This document shows positions 11,317 to 22,468 of a stretch of 64,000 nucleotides of DNA, in pieces. The stretch comes from Cladopsammia gracilis (taxonomy: Eukaryota > Cnidaria > Anthozoa > Scleractinia > Dendrophylliidae), in contig JAJGOT010000115.1 in assembly GCA_022457155.1 (NCBI GenBank), positions 1,073,501 through 1,137,500 of the forward strand. Reading direction: 5' to 3'. The number at the start of each line of letters is the position of its first letter. Positions within the stretch are counted from its first letter, which is position 1. The notes under the pieces are model-generated. The model saw nothing but the letters and a program-made list of their open reading frames with translations. It had not been told where the DNA came from and did no database searches. The position numbers and the translations under genes are program-made.

Positions 11317-12007
11317 GTATGTGTATACTATCTTTCATCTTGCAGCAATGGAACTTGTGTGACTACATGTAATTTTATTTTGTCTAACCCCCAGCCTGAT
11401 ACACTGTATTGCAAGTTACAATGCATTGCACCGCCATGGGAATTCCTCTTGATTTCTAACATTCCCATGCATGTACAGTGTAAGAGAGCATGTGAACATC
11501 ATAGACATCAATATTACTACATAAACTTCTGCTTATGGACTCCATCTGTCTCTTTGAGGATAGATCCTGTTGTCATGGTCTCATTAGCACACAACTCTCC
11601 AGAGAAGACTTTCAAATGCAGGAGTTGTGCGACTCTGTGTTGTGTTTATACATGTACAGGAGCATAATTTGCACTGTTCTTGTCTTGCATGTATAATTAT
11701 GATAGATACATGAATATAAAGCAGTTGGTTTCAAATGAAACTGTGATAATGAATTGGCGGGGGAGTGAAACAAAATGTTAGTATTATCAGCCTTCTTGAT
11801 AAAGTAAATTGCCACCATATATAAAAGAATTACAAAGGTAATGTTTTTTAGTGCTAGCCCTCAAAACATCAGCCTTAATTTACTGTACGTGTACGTTGTG
11901 TGTATCAACATTCAGTTGATCAAACTAATCCACACGTAAACAATGAAACAACTGACATTATTCTTCTAACAATATTTTTTTTTTCTTATTACAAAACAAA
12001 ACAACAG

Positions 12008-12083
12008 GGTACACTGTAGAAGAAGATACAGTGTACATTGTAGTGATGATGTTTGCAGTGACACTGTGCCTGACAACACGCAA
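12008..12083 (+). other. Exon-like segment Y (76 nt)
   Basis: Bounded by acceptor aacaacag and donor gcaa/gtaagt. The open frame starts after one base and ends in phase 0 (ending SDTVPDNTQ). It joins in frame to segment Z at 12726. The family is unknown. Confidence 0.35.
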
Positions 12084-12725
12084 GTAAGTATGTTGTTATG
12101 AATAAAACTCTGAATAAAGAAATAAACAAACACAGCATGTGCAAGCAACCATACATGTACTTCCCTCCCCCTTCCCTCACTCACTACATACATGTATTAC
12201 CAGCAGGAACACTGGGAAACTAACACACTTTAAGAAAAGTGAAACAGGAAAACTCATTTATAAATTTTTGAGAGCTTGAGCATTTGCACTCACTTGTGGA
12301 TCATCATCAGTTAAGACTGGAAACTTTTTGTCACTGACTTGCTGATATTTAAAGTCCTGGGTCAATCAGTTTTTACTTCCCAAGTTGTTCAAGTGTTCAC
12401 TTTACCCTTGCAGTGCCTCTTTGCACATTAGGAGAAAATGAGTACTGCCACATTACCAGACAATAAAATATTATGCAGAGTCTTATACATGTATGTACAC
12501 GCATTTGTGATAACGGCATTCCAACTGGAGGAGTAACAGCATATTTAGAGTTTGCAGAATTCCTCTGGCCTTTGTTTTATTATTTTTGTGATATGATGTT
12601 CTGTTTTCTTAACTTAACGATAACCAATATGGCTCCCTGTACATAGGTTAATTCCTTGTGAAAGCACTTACCCAACATGTATACTGTCAGTCAAAAATGT
12701 TAGTTTTCTGGTTCATAATTTATAG

Positions 12726-12780
12726 ACTCAGGACAGAACCAAGGATAACAAACAACCTGATGCTGTTGAAACAGAATCTA
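12726..12780 (+). other. Exon-like segment Z (55 nt)
   Basis: Acceptor tttatag and donor tcta/gtaagt. Phase 0 in, phase 1 out; encodes TQDRTKDNKQPDAVETES. Acidic and polar, like segment Y. It joins in frame to the candidate terminal exon at 14307. Confidence 0.35.
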
Positions 12781-12872
12781 GTAAGTTGACACATTTATAA
12801 TGTGATTGATGTTTGTGGTGATTAGATACAGGGAATTCAACATCATTTCGATGCATTTGTTGAAAAAGCTGT

Positions 12873-13850
12873 ATGGTGGCCGAGGACTGCCACTGGGTTT
12901 TCTGGGCATTTTTTTCTTTTTTTTAGGCAAATAAAATGCAAATAAAATTAAAAACAAATGCAAATGCAATGAAATGTAAAACAAAAAGCAAACTGAAATC
13001 AAAGTCAAACTCAATTCAGATTAAAATCAAAAAAAAGCAAAACTAAAATGCAAATAAAATTAATATCAAATGCAAATGCAAGGAAATGTAAAACAAAAAG
13101 CAAAGTGCAAAAGTTTTGTATAGCGATATACAACGACGGGATGTTGATGAATCTATGGAAATCTTTGGCCCGCAAAATAACCACCGCCTTATAACTAGAA
13201 CAGTAAAAATGGGGTTAAATAAGCATATGCAAATATTGACTTTGTGTACCTGCATATTTAATTTTCGTATCTTGAACTGAGCATGATTTTATCAAGGCTC
13301 TGATGGCTTAGAATAACAGTTTTGGGGGGTAAAAGCTTTTAAAAACTAAGCATGCTGCCTTTGAGCATCACTGATCGAATGTTTTAAACTGGCAAAATAT
13401 GGAAGGAATCGGCCGACCCCGATCCGTGACCTCTGCCTGGTTTTCTCAGTCAGGACGCTCTTAAGCGCGCGTAGCATGATGGTAGTGGCAGCGCTCGGCC
13501 ACGGCGAAATTCACTTTCACTTGCTTTTCGAATTTCATTTGAAATTGATTTTTTTGTTGTTTTGCATTCTCTTTTAAAAATGCATTCAATTTTAATCTGA
13601 ATCGAGTTTGACTTTGATTTGCACTTTGCTTTTTGTTTTACATTTCATTGCATTTGATATTAATTTTATTTGCATTTTAGTTTTGCATTTTATTTGATTT
13701 TAATCTGAATCGAGTTTGACTTTGATTTCAGTTTGCTTTTTGTTTTACATTTCATTGCATTTGCATTTGTTTTTAATTTTATTTGCATTTTATTCGCCTA
13801 AAAAAAGAAAAAAATGCCCAGAAAACCCAGTGGCAGTCCTCGGCCACCAT
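12873..13850. mobile_element. MITE with long terminal inverted repeats
   Basis: Inverted ends begin ATGGTGGCCGAGGACTGCCA and extend for roughly 150 bp into segments rich in aaatgcaaat phrases. Flanking 8-mers are aaagctgt (12865-12872) and aaagctga (13851-13858), an 8-bp target duplication with one difference, as expected for a hAT-type element. No coding capacity. It lies between exon-like segment Z and the candidate terminal exon. Confidence 0.75.
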
Positions 13851-14306
13851 AAAGCTGATTTATTGTATTGCAAGGTTACCTGTTACTAGGCAGGGATGAC
13901 AACATTGAGTAGGAGAAAAAGCAGGTTGTGAAACAAGAGCAGTGGCTCTTCAAGTCTGTGCTCTGAGAAAGATTGCAGGAAACCGAAAGCTCTGAACCTG
14001 TGTAAAACCAGGGTGCCCAGCATTGAGTTTTATGCAAAAACTTAGATTTTCTAGTTGCTTCAGGGCAAAAGTAAGTTACCAGGAAACACCAGGCACTGCT
14101 AGAGCAAAGCCCTACTCTTGTACATGTATATCACAAAACCTTCAGTTTTCAACCTACAGTGTGTACAGTGTAGGACATGGCCACATTTTCCAAAATGTTG
14201 AAAAGCTAGTGTGAGACTAGTTGGTTTGATGGAGTTCTCAGACTCATTGTTTAAATTGTAAAAAAAGTACATTCTGACTTGCACGCATTATTTTGTTTCC
14301 TTTCAG

Positions 14307-14365
14307 ATTTCAGGATTCTATGCATCAATTACTGCATTGTTTTTTCTGAAGGCCAAGAAACTTAG
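14307..14365 (+). other. Candidate terminal coding exon
   Basis: A strong polypyrimidine acceptor (tttgtttcctttcag) precedes a frame that continues from segment Z in phase 1 and reads 19 more codons to a TAG at 14363-14365. The peptide starts NFRILCINYC. The chain Y-Z-terminal is the best in-frame exon chain inside the CACTA-like block. Product not recognised. Confidence 0.3.
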
Positions 14366-15640
14366 TGATGTAAAGTAATGAATTCCATAAAGGAGCTGAC
14401 CAAATTGGGCATGACTTTTCCAAAAAGGTCAAACATATTCCAAAGAAGCTTTAGTCATAAAGTATAAAAGATTACATAGAAAATTTATATGTCAAATACA
14501 ATCCACATATGGAAACATTATTGAAAGGAAGTTTATAATACATGTTAGGCCAAGGCAAACATTAATGTTACAGTTCATTACATGTGATTATTTATTATAA
14601 TCCAACCCAGATAAGTAAATATTAAGTGAGAATTTATTTAAAAAATGCTATACAGTATTGTTGTGCTATTTTCATGAAAGTACAAATGATGAATTTAATG
14701 TCTTATTTAATTTTTTTATAGAATTATTTCCCATGTACAACCTGTATCAGACCATTATGTGTGTTGTATTTTAGATTTTATTTGACAGCATTTAGGTTTA
14801 TCAAAATTTTTATACATTTTAATTAAATTCTAGAGATTTAGAGAACAAAATTATTATAGAGAATTATTAGATTTACCTTCTAAAACAATCATTATTTGGA
14901 GTCGTAGTTAAGATTTTTATGCAGTTTTTCTCCCTGAGATTGTCTTTGATTGGTTTCTTTGGGCATACCACTTTTAGAGGAAATATGTAGCTTATATCAA
15001 GATTTAACAGATTGAAATATATCTTAATGAACACCTTCATGTAACTTTGTTGAAATTTGATTGTACTGTATAATGAGACTTAAGCTACATATATGTCACA
15101 CACTGGGCACCTGTCAGACACCATTTTGAAACATAAGCATAGCAGGGAGTTATGGGTATGTAAAACAGTGGATTGAGGGTGGAGTGCTTCTAAAGCAACG
15201 AAATACATGTATGCATTTATATAGAGAGCCAGTGCTGACTTAAGTGCCCGATAATTAATTCTCAGGCACCAAGTGTGAACTGAGCTTACTGAAGACCTTT
15301 TAATTTCACTTAATACAATGTACAACTCTGGTGTTTAAAATCATACATTTTAAAACAGTTGCATTCCGCTGCCATTAGTTTTATTTGAACTTCAGAGTTA
15401 GGGCCTGGTCGCACTACAGTCAAAAGCAAAAATTAGCCCGTGCAATTTAATGACATAAAAACAAAAACATTCCACAAAAAGCGTGTCCCACGGGAGCAGT
15501 TTCTTTTGTTTTCCTCGATTTTTGCACGGGCGGATTTTTGCTTTTGACTGTAGTGCGACCAGGCCTTTATTAAATAAAAGGCCGTAAAGTTGTTCAATCC
15601 TTTTGTTTAACTGTAGCAAATATTTTCTTCCTACAGCTAG
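14366..15640. other. AT-rich unassigned sequence
   Basis: If the preceding exon is real, this could hold its 3' untranslated region. A short inverted repeat (gcctggtcgcactacagtca at 15402 with its complement at 15546-15565) encloses about 125 bp, probably a small MITE. Nothing else is identifiable. Confidence 0.3.
15402..15566. mobile_element. Small foldback element
   Basis: Terminal inverted segments ggcctggtcgcactacagtc and its complement, each followed by aaaagcaaaaat or its complement (the right arm reads atttttgcttttgactgtag). About 165 bp, non-coding, MITE-like. Confidence 0.6.
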
Positions 15641-16357
15641 ATTTTGAGAGTAATGTACATTTAGACATTTTGCAAGAATTTATATTTGCAATAAAATTTT
15701 AGAAATTTACAGACATTATATGAACTTCTCTGTGACATTTGTGTGGTTTATTTGTGAACATTATACTAACATTTTATGCAATGTTTCCTTTACTTTTTAC
15801 AGATATTTTAGTGAGATTTTATGCTATGCGTGTTTCACGCGTTCCTTTTATACATACTGATTTTACAGAGAAAATGTGGACATTTTGCATAGATTTAGTG
15901 CAATAAAATACACACATTTTACAAGCATTGTATGTACTTTTCTGTGACATTTTGTGTAGTTTTTTTGTGTACATTTTACAAACATTTCATTAAGTTTTTT
16001 TGACTATCTTTTTACAGAGTTTATAAGGAGATTTTATGTTTACTGGTTTACAGAGATTTTTTTCTCGTGCCATTTTTACAGAGAAAGTAGAAAGATTTTG
16101 CAGAGATTTGTTGTTTGTAACATATAATCTCTGTAAATTTTGCACAAAATTTACAAGAAAAACATCAAGATTACATACATATTTTATGCGATCTTAGCGC
16201 AGAAAATGTGCTGTAATTTACAGACTTTTTACGAAGTTACAAAATCTCTGGGAATGTGCACGTTTACAGAGTTCGTAATTTACAAAGGAAATGTAGACAT
16301 TTTACAGAGATTTAACTAACTTTAGTGAAGTCTGTAAGTGGTTCAAGTTTTCCAGTG
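15640..16357. repeat. Right subterminal repeat region of the CACTA-like element
   Basis: Dense, degenerate copies of tttacagagattttat and acattttacagag, the complement of the left subterminal core. It ends in the right terminal repeat. In CACTA elements such subterminal motifs are the transposase binding sites. Confidence 0.65.
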
Positions 16358-16360
16358 GGC

Positions 16361-17196
16361 TGCCCTTAAATTTGCATGTTCCCATGTTTTAAAAGATAGC
16401 CAGCGAAAAGGACTGAAACTTCAGGAACATGCAAATTTAATGACGGTCGTGAAAATGTAGCCTGCCTAGCAGGCGTCGGGGAGAGGGAAACTGGGGAAAG
16501 AGGGGAAAGGACGCCTGCAATAAAGTCCACCACGGTCAAACGTCCGGGGCGTTTTTCGTTTTATTTAGTAGGATTTTATTTACTATTAAATGGAAATATG
16601 GGCAAGGATGAATAAAAAAAAGTTGACGTTACTATCTTTTAATTTTTCTGATAATGAGCTTTTTTCCGTTGAACACTGACCAAAACTCTTTGCGCCTGAT
16701 CAAAATTATGTTGGCAAATGGCGCCGACAATTCTGCAGTTCACAGTTTTCAAACGCTTAGAACTTTTTTGGTAAACTTTCAAAAACGTTTGGTAAATTGA
16801 CAGTGTATTGGCAATATATTAAACTTTAAACAGTGAAAATGACAGCCTTAACTTTTAAGCACTTTGCTTGACTTTTGCAAATTTCTCTCGTTTGACCGCG
16901 GTTAAGCAATAAAGAACCCCATTTGTTCATTTCTGCGGACGCTGGCCGGCCGCAAAATGCTGATTGGCTTATTCGCGCTGAGCGGTGAACATAGTAAATT
17001 CCCACGTGAAGTCGGCCTTAGAGCAGGCGTTCCTTCCCTTCTTCCCTTCTCCTTTTTCGCGCCCTATCCCTGCTCCTCGTTTACGCCTGCCACTCAGGCT
17101 TTGAAAACGCGAAACGTACGGCCGTAAAAATAAAACTGCGTTTTGACGTGGTCGGATTGAAAAAACGATTTGCACAGGTCACTTAATCCGACACAC
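16361..17196. other. Unassigned non-coding sequence
   Basis: GC content rises around 16920-17110, but no gene or repeat is recognised. Short ORFs are not convincing. Confidence 0.3.
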
Positions 17197-17540
17197 CTCC
17201 TCCCTCTATCCCCGCAGGTGTGGTAGAGAAAATACGACATGCCTCCTCCCTCTATTCAGGCAAGTATCAGGGGGAGTACGACATGCCCCCTTCCTCTATC
17301 CTCGTTAGTGTTGTAGGGGAGTATGACATGCCTCTTCCCTCTATCCCCAATCAATCAATCAATCAATCAATCAAAATCTTTATTTATACACGGTTTATAC
17401 ACGTGTGTGTTGTGGGGGAGTATGACATGCCTTTTCCCTCTATCCTCGTTAGTGTTGTGGGGGAGTATGACATGCCTCTTCCCTCTATCCCCGCGTGTGT
17501 TGTGGGGCAGTACGACATGCCTTCCCCCTCTATCTAACGA
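17197..17540. repeat. Diverged minisatellite (about 45-50 bp unit) split by a LINE tail
   Basis: Units of the form gtgttgtgggggagtatgac, atgcctcttccctctatccc occur about seven times. Between units, at 17347-17401, is an insert of (aatc)n followed by aaaatctttatttatacacg, which is the reversed 3' end of a minus-strand LINE with a (TTGA)n tail. The 147-residue minus-strand ORF across this region is a by-product of the repeats. Confidence 0.7.
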
Positions 17541-17550
17541 GGTTAAAATA

Positions 17551-17703
17551 ACGTAACACAGCGTAAAAAACCCCAAGGGGATCCAAACCCCCCTTCTGCC
17601 CATTCTTCTCAGTGGGGGTATAAAGTTGCTTGAGAAGTTCAAGCAAGTAACCATGGACGACAATCCTACTGGTATTCCTTGAATCAAACTAGTGAAAATA
17701 TAA
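17551..17703 (+). repeat. Dispersed repeat, copy 1 (second copy at 47757-47935)
   Basis: Shares aacacagcgtaa, ccaaggggatccaaac, ctcagtgggggtataaagtt, gcttgagaagttcaa and gaaaatataa with 47757-47935 in the same order and orientation. Non-coding. Possibly a short interspersed element of unknown type. Confidence 0.6.
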
Positions 17704-18180
17704 GGGACTGTGCAATAATTGTCAGGAGGGGGTTGGAAAACTAGAGGGGGGGGGGGGTCATAAAGTAAAATCAAAGCAACGATTGGGGGGCTCCAAGTAA
17801 AATGAGTCACTCAAGAGGAGGGTGGGCTTAACATTTTATTTCAAGTGTTTATAGTTCTCACTGAAAGGCTTGATGATCTGTTCTGTGGCTGAACTGCAAT
17901 TTAAATCTGTTGCAATACGATTATCTATTCTTCTCTATCTCTATAATATAAAGACGAATATTGTGATAAAGCGTTTTTGGCTTTTTTTAATTTGAATTGT
18001 CAACAACATTTGAACAGTAGAATATAGTTATACACCAGTGCAAATATTTTGCCCCGGCGAAAATATCTTGCTCCAGTTCAAATATTTTGCACTGGTTCAA
18101 AATAAATTTGAACCAGTGCAGACAAAATTACACCAAAATCATAATTTCACTACAACATAGATAATCATTTGAAATGCAAG
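17704..18180. other. Unassigned sequence with G tract and short inverted repeat
   Basis: A G run lies at about 17747-17757. A small hairpin around 18090-18125 pairs gcactggttcaaa with tttgaaccagtgc. No gene is seen. Confidence 0.35.
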
Positions 18181-18184
18181 GCTA

Positions 18185-18270
18185 GTACAACGGAAATTAA
18201 TGGCAGGTTTAATAGCCAATATTTCGACTAGTAGAACTAGTCTTCTACAGGGCCAGCGTAGGAGTGAAAA
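18185..18270. mobile_element. Penelope-like terminal relic
   Basis: Contains ccaatatttcgactagtaga followed by cttctacagggccagc, the pattern (aatatttcg, short stem, cttcttcaggg) seen at the ends of the better Penelope-like copies in this window. Confidence 0.4.
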
Positions 18271-18571
18271 TAATATACACCGGCTCTTAAATTTGAATTT
18301 AGATAACAAGTACATGATTGGCTAATATAAGATTACATGAAAAATATCTAACTAATTTGTAACAAGATATAATGATGTATATAATGTAGGCACAAAACAA
18401 TGGCTAGTAAATCTGATAATAAAATAAAGCATATCACAGTTATCGTAAATACAATCTACTTCAATGTTTATAAAAGAGATCCGGAAAGTAAGTTACCACT
18501 ATTTATTGTAGTGTTGAGTGGTCCTCTGCATTTAAACGTTTCATAGATAATCATATTACAACAGATTGAAG

Positions 18572-18826
18572 ATGTACCTCAACCAGCATAGTCTTAAGAT
18601 CAGTGGAGGTAAAGTGGCACTGGTTGCACGAGTTCCCCAGTACGCTCGTGGTGATCATTCTTGCAACCCACGAGAAACCCAAGAGAACGTTAACGACGTT
18701 AACGAGGAAATGAGTTCCAGTGCAAGCAACTCGGATCCGCAATCAAGTTATTCAGAAGTGGAATGGGATGGCTTTGTTGAGCACTGCTTCGAGGTCATGT
18801 TTGTTCCAGATACGGATTTCCAACAA
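18572..18826 (+). other. ORF of unknown function, possible exon
   Basis: An open frame of about 85 codons begins at ATG 18572 and reaches a possible donor (caacaa/gtaaac). The peptide has a Ser/Asn-rich middle and an acidic end (SEVEWDGFVEHCFEVMF). I do not recognise it. It lies 460 bp upstream of the hAT transposase relic and may belong to it or be chance. Confidence 0.2.
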
Positions 18827-19285
18827 GTAAACATGTATCATAAAAATTCTTTTTCTTGGGCCATTTTAGTTTTAACAAAAACAAAACGCAAACAGCGGTT
18901 ACAAGCATTTCAGAATCGGAGAAATATAAACCGAAATGAAATCAAGACAAATATACTATTTATGTCAGAAAAATCTGAGACCTTTCGGAGTACATAGCAC
19001 GATAGAATTGAAGGATTTTGCCCGATTCCACGGTGATAGCGTGAATTTGTTTGACGTCGGCTCGACGTTTTTGCCTGCGTGACATATCTCGTGACATAGC
19101 CCCTTTCAACAGTGGCTGAAACTGAGGCACTACGTAGGTCAAGACGAGGTGCTACGGTATAAGGAGACGCACTATAATCTATGATTACTACTAGTAGAAT
19201 AAAATTGTTTTATACGTAGTTGTTTCATCTCCACCAATAACCTGATTGTCAAGTTAGGAAAAGATAATGTACATTTTGTTAACAT

Positions 19286-19804
19286 GTGAAAAGATCGTTT
19301 CAGGATCCAATCGATCATTTCAAAAACTCTGTGGCTATTTCCCTTATTGATTCCCTGATTATTCAAATGCAAGACCAATTTTCTGACGAGGATCCCCACG
19401 CCTTCCACCTGCTTTATGTAGTACCATCAATCATAGTCAGTAACACCCTGGAGCTATCTGATGAAACAGATGTTGTACTGGGAGAAAGGCCTTCCATTTC
19501 CCAAATCCGTTAGGAATGAGCTGCGAAGATGGCAAACTATGTGGCAGTCAGCAGAGAAAGAACTTCCAAGCAATCTTCTACTAATCTTCTCCAAGCAATC
19601 TTCTGCGTGTGACGAGGATCGGCTTTTCCAAACATCTATCGTCATCTCCTCATTGCATGCACCCTACCAATCAGTAGTGCGGAAGCTGAGCGGTCCTGTT
19701 CGCTCATGAAACAGATCAAGACCTGCTCCAGATCAACGATTTCTGAAGAGCGATTCTCAGATCTCGCTGTTATTGCTATGCATTACTCTGAGAAATTCGA
19801 GTAA
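19286..19804 (+). pseudogene. hAT transposase carboxyl-terminal relic
   Basis: Three frames together give a decayed carboxyl end of a hAT-family transposase of the type related to zinc-finger MYM/862-like proteins. The last part, about 19640-19804, reads CTLPISSAEAERSCSLMKQI and KTCSRSTISEERFSDLAVIA, the conserved hAT dimerisation motif, and ends at TAA 19802-19804. Upstream pieces (FKNSVAISLIDSLIIQMQDQ and the 19461 frame) fit the region before that motif but are frame-shifted relative to it. Non-functional. Confidence 0.7.
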
Positions 19805-20059
19805 TTCAGTTGTTTGTCACGTTTCTTCTGTACAGGGAGCAACGGGACGTAACTAAGCAATAACCTCGTTGTTTTTTTAAGTTGAAATATGCTTTATTTT
19901 TAATTAGAACACGCATCAAAAAAGCCAAGTTAGTAAATTATTTAATAACTTGTTGGTGAAAAAAATAAGGTTTAGATGTTCAAAGCAGCCGGGCAAAATC
20001 GTGTCCACAGCCGGTCAATTTGCCCGGTGCCCGACTGCCCGGCCCTTAATAAAAACCCC

Positions 20060-20125
20060 TACGATCCAAAGGCGGGTGGCTAGCCACCCAATCCACCCCC
20101 CCCCCCCCCCCTGGATCCGCCCCTG
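20060..20125. mobile_element. Partial copy of the CAGGGGCGGAT MITE family
   Basis: Shares gtggctagccacccaatcc, a C tract and the end ggatccgcccctg with the element at 6451-6638. The other end was not found. Confidence 0.55.
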
Positions 20126-20270
20126 ATTTACCGGCTTTGAGTACGTACTCAAGACCTCTGGCACAGTTTTTTCCTCAGTGTGTACGGACCTCCCGGCCAG
20201 TAAATAACATATATCTAATCCCCCGCCCGCTTTCAAATTTAAAATTGTAACGTTTTTTGCCTTACGAGTC

Positions 20271-20573
20271 ATTGGCCCGATTTATACTGGAGACGGATAA
20301 TTCGTCTGGACGAATTTGGGCAAACATTCGCTAGTTTGTCTGATAATCCGTCTGTGTATAAACACGGGCAAAGAGACGGATTATCCGTTGAGACGAACTA
20401 TCTGCTAAGTTCGTCTTGGCAGACGAACTAAGCAGATAGGAGATAGTTCGTCTGGACGGATACTCCGTCTCTTTGCCCGTATTTATACACAGACGGATTA
20501 TCAGACGAACTAACGAATGTTTGCCCAAGTTCGTCCAGATGGATTATCCGTCTCCAGTATAAATCGGGCCAAT
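20271..20573. mobile_element. Foldback MITE, 303 bp
   Basis: The whole element is close to a palindrome. Ends are ATTGGCCCGATTTATACTGG and its complement; the arms run more than 120 bp with cggattatccgtc-type phrases. The 3-bp gtc lies outside both ends (20268-20270 and 20574-20576). A 3-bp duplication is compatible with a PIF/Harbinger-type MITE. Confidence 0.75.
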
Positions 20574-20576
20574 GTC

Positions 20577-20800
20577 CACGTTATTTCTTCCATCTCCTCT
20601 CCCAAACCCTCCAGCGTCTCGGGGAGGGGAGGCGAGGGCAAGAGTGAAAAAAACAACAACTGCAGACTGACAAGACATTTCAGGATACCACTCGCCAGGT
20701 AGAAACAAAACGCTTTGAAAACTTCTTTATCTCTCGATATTTGTGGGAAAACAGCGCTGCAACTGTTCACGGGGTACACTCCCCAACCTACCCCCCTCCA
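20577..20800 (+). repeat. Dispersed repeat, copy 1 (second copy at 39078-39277 and 40204-40230)
   Basis: Shares gcagactgacaagacatttc, accactcgccagg, tctctcgatatttgtgggaa and ggggtacact with 39078-39277. Here the final actccccaacctacccccct is continuous; in the other copy it is separated by a Penelope-like insertion, so this copy acts as the empty site. Confidence 0.65.
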
Positions 20801-21728
20801 AGGGAACACTCACCAAACTGGATCACTGACTGTTGCTATGCAACACACCACACCTTATTAAATCTGCGTCGCCAGTAGCTTATTATATTGGCGTCGCTTT
20901 GATCTAATTCCGCTTTCGCTAATTCCGCTTTCGATTTTCTCGGACACCCTCGCCTTGGAGTTTCCACTAAATCACTGTCTTTATCAGAATCTGTCCGCGG
21001 ATGCAGGTTTGTTTCTTTGTTTCAATGTGTTAAGAACAAGTCATCGCATATGTTCATATCGTGTTGTTCATTACGTTTCAATTTCGTAGCTGCGTTGCAA
21101 TTAACACGCGATATCCAAACTGTTGTGTTTGCGCCTTACTAAAGTCTAGACGTTCAAGTTATTCATGCAAAAGTCCTTCGTAGTTCAGGCTGCAGGATCT
21201 TTACAGATTTAAGATCATATATGTTAAGCACTTCGCTTTGCTTTCGTTCAATTCTTTCGTTAGATAGCGCCTAGCCGCGGCTTCTGCATTGGACAACATT
21301 TGAATTCTGATGTGGCTCAGTTTAAATGCAAGTTACAGTTAAACTTCAACCAAAGGATTTGTCTAACGTTTTTGTGGAATATTTTTACTTTGCGTTTACC
21401 CATCTTCCATGAAGACGCTGCGTCATTTGTGTGTTAGCGTTAACGCTAAGAAATATTCCACTATCTCGCTTTCTACTGAAAAAGTTATTCATCAGCACAT
21501 TCCTCGAACTTTCTGTCTTCAATTCAGTACAGAAAGGATAAACATAATTATCATTTAACGGTTTCCTGTCTTTGTATTGGATTAGCTTCCAATCGTCCTT
21601 TTTACGAAAACGATCTAAGAAACGCATTCATTTCTCTTGACCGGGAACACTTTTATCCATCGTACAACAATGCTTCATCGGGATTTGTTTTTACTCAACA
21701 TATATCTTATAAATTGCATGATTCGTGG
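20801..21728. other. Unassigned sequence upstream of the NLR leader region
   Basis: No coding signal. Two attccgctttcg repeats lie near 20908-20935. A possible donor (gatgcag/gtttgt) at about 21007 has no supporting frame. Confidence 0.3.
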
Positions 21729-21957
21729 CTGATTGATCGCGTGACCTATTCATTGCTCGCGTGACATTTAAGTGAACGAAGCTTTTGTTTGTCCAAGCGA
21801 TTTACAAGTGAGTCATATGACAAGATCATATTTATAGACTTCCTCTGATTTCTCGCTTACTTTCATTTTCGTTTCCTTTCCCAGAAGGCGTGAAATAAGT
21901 CTGCAGTGGACTGGATTTGGCTCAAACTTCAAAGAATCTTGGAAAGTTGTACATACG
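21729..21957 (+). promoter_or_regulatory. Leader repeat 1: candidate alternative first exon of NLR gene 1
   Basis: First of three diverged copies of a segment with the tokens gattgatcgcgtgac, ctcgcgtgac, gcttttgttt, gacaagatcat and cttactttcattttcgttt. This copy ends at a good splice donor (catacg/gtaggt). No long ORF. The position upstream of the 27817 acceptor fits a 5' leader exon with its promoter. Transcription start is not shown by sequence alone. Confidence 0.35.
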
Positions 21958-22365
21958 GTAGGTAATATTTAAAAGAGATTTAGCAAATTTGTATGAATAA
22001 ATTATTCAATCCACAAGCTCAGTAGAACTTGTCGATTTGTCCCAGAATATTAAAGAGGTGTTTGAAAAGAATACCCAAAGTCTTTGAATTTGATTTTGAA
22101 TGAAGAAATACTTCCATTGGTTTCAGTTTCCTGTCATTACTTTCAACCGAACAAGCGGCAGAAGCCGGCTTCAGAGCTCGGGCGTTTTATTTACTTCACA
22201 AACTGCTACGAAAATAATACGAAAATTTACTTTGTTGAGTAGATGAGAAAATGGAAGCCCTTTTTGATGGTCTTTGATTTTGCATAGAAAAGATTTCGGC
22301 GGAAAGGAGACATCCCGAATGGCCAAGTTGTTAATATAATTTTCTGATGTTCACTCTGTTTGCAG

Positions 22366-22468
22366 ATTAATCATCCTCTACAGTAAATAAAGTGAAAGAC
22401 GAATTGTTGAATTAAAGATACCTTGAATAGACTATGTAGCCAAGAAAAGCTAAGCGCAACAAATTCAG
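22366..22468 (+). other. Candidate 5' UTR exon
   Basis: An acceptor with pyrimidine tract (ttcactctgtttgcag) and a donor (aattcag/gtaaat) enclose 103 nt with stops in every frame. It fits a non-coding leader exon of the NLR gene 1 transcript. Confidence 0.3.

Larger units (their letters stand above)
4527..16357. mobile_element. Large EnSpm/CACTA-like transposon, 11.8 kb
   Basis: The left end starts CACTGGAAAATTTGGACCAT and the right end, read from the opposite strand, starts CACTGGAAAACTTGAACCAC; both then read TTACAGACTTCA. The 3-bp sequence ggc flanks both ends (4524-4526 and 16358-16360). Inside each end are long subterminal regions rich in TTTACAGA/TCTCTGTAAA motifs. CACTR termini, a 3-bp target duplication, subterminal repeat arrays and a length above 10 kb are all hallmarks of the EnSpm/CACTA superfamily. 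I could not find an intact transposase. The interior carries nested insertions and exon-like sequences, so the element is either non-autonomous or carries decayed or captured genes. Confidence 0.72.

Noticed and set aside
17367..17810. 147-codon minus-strand ORF
   Set aside because: It runs through the minisatellite and a G tract; the peptide repeats GDRGKRHVILPHNT. Not a gene.
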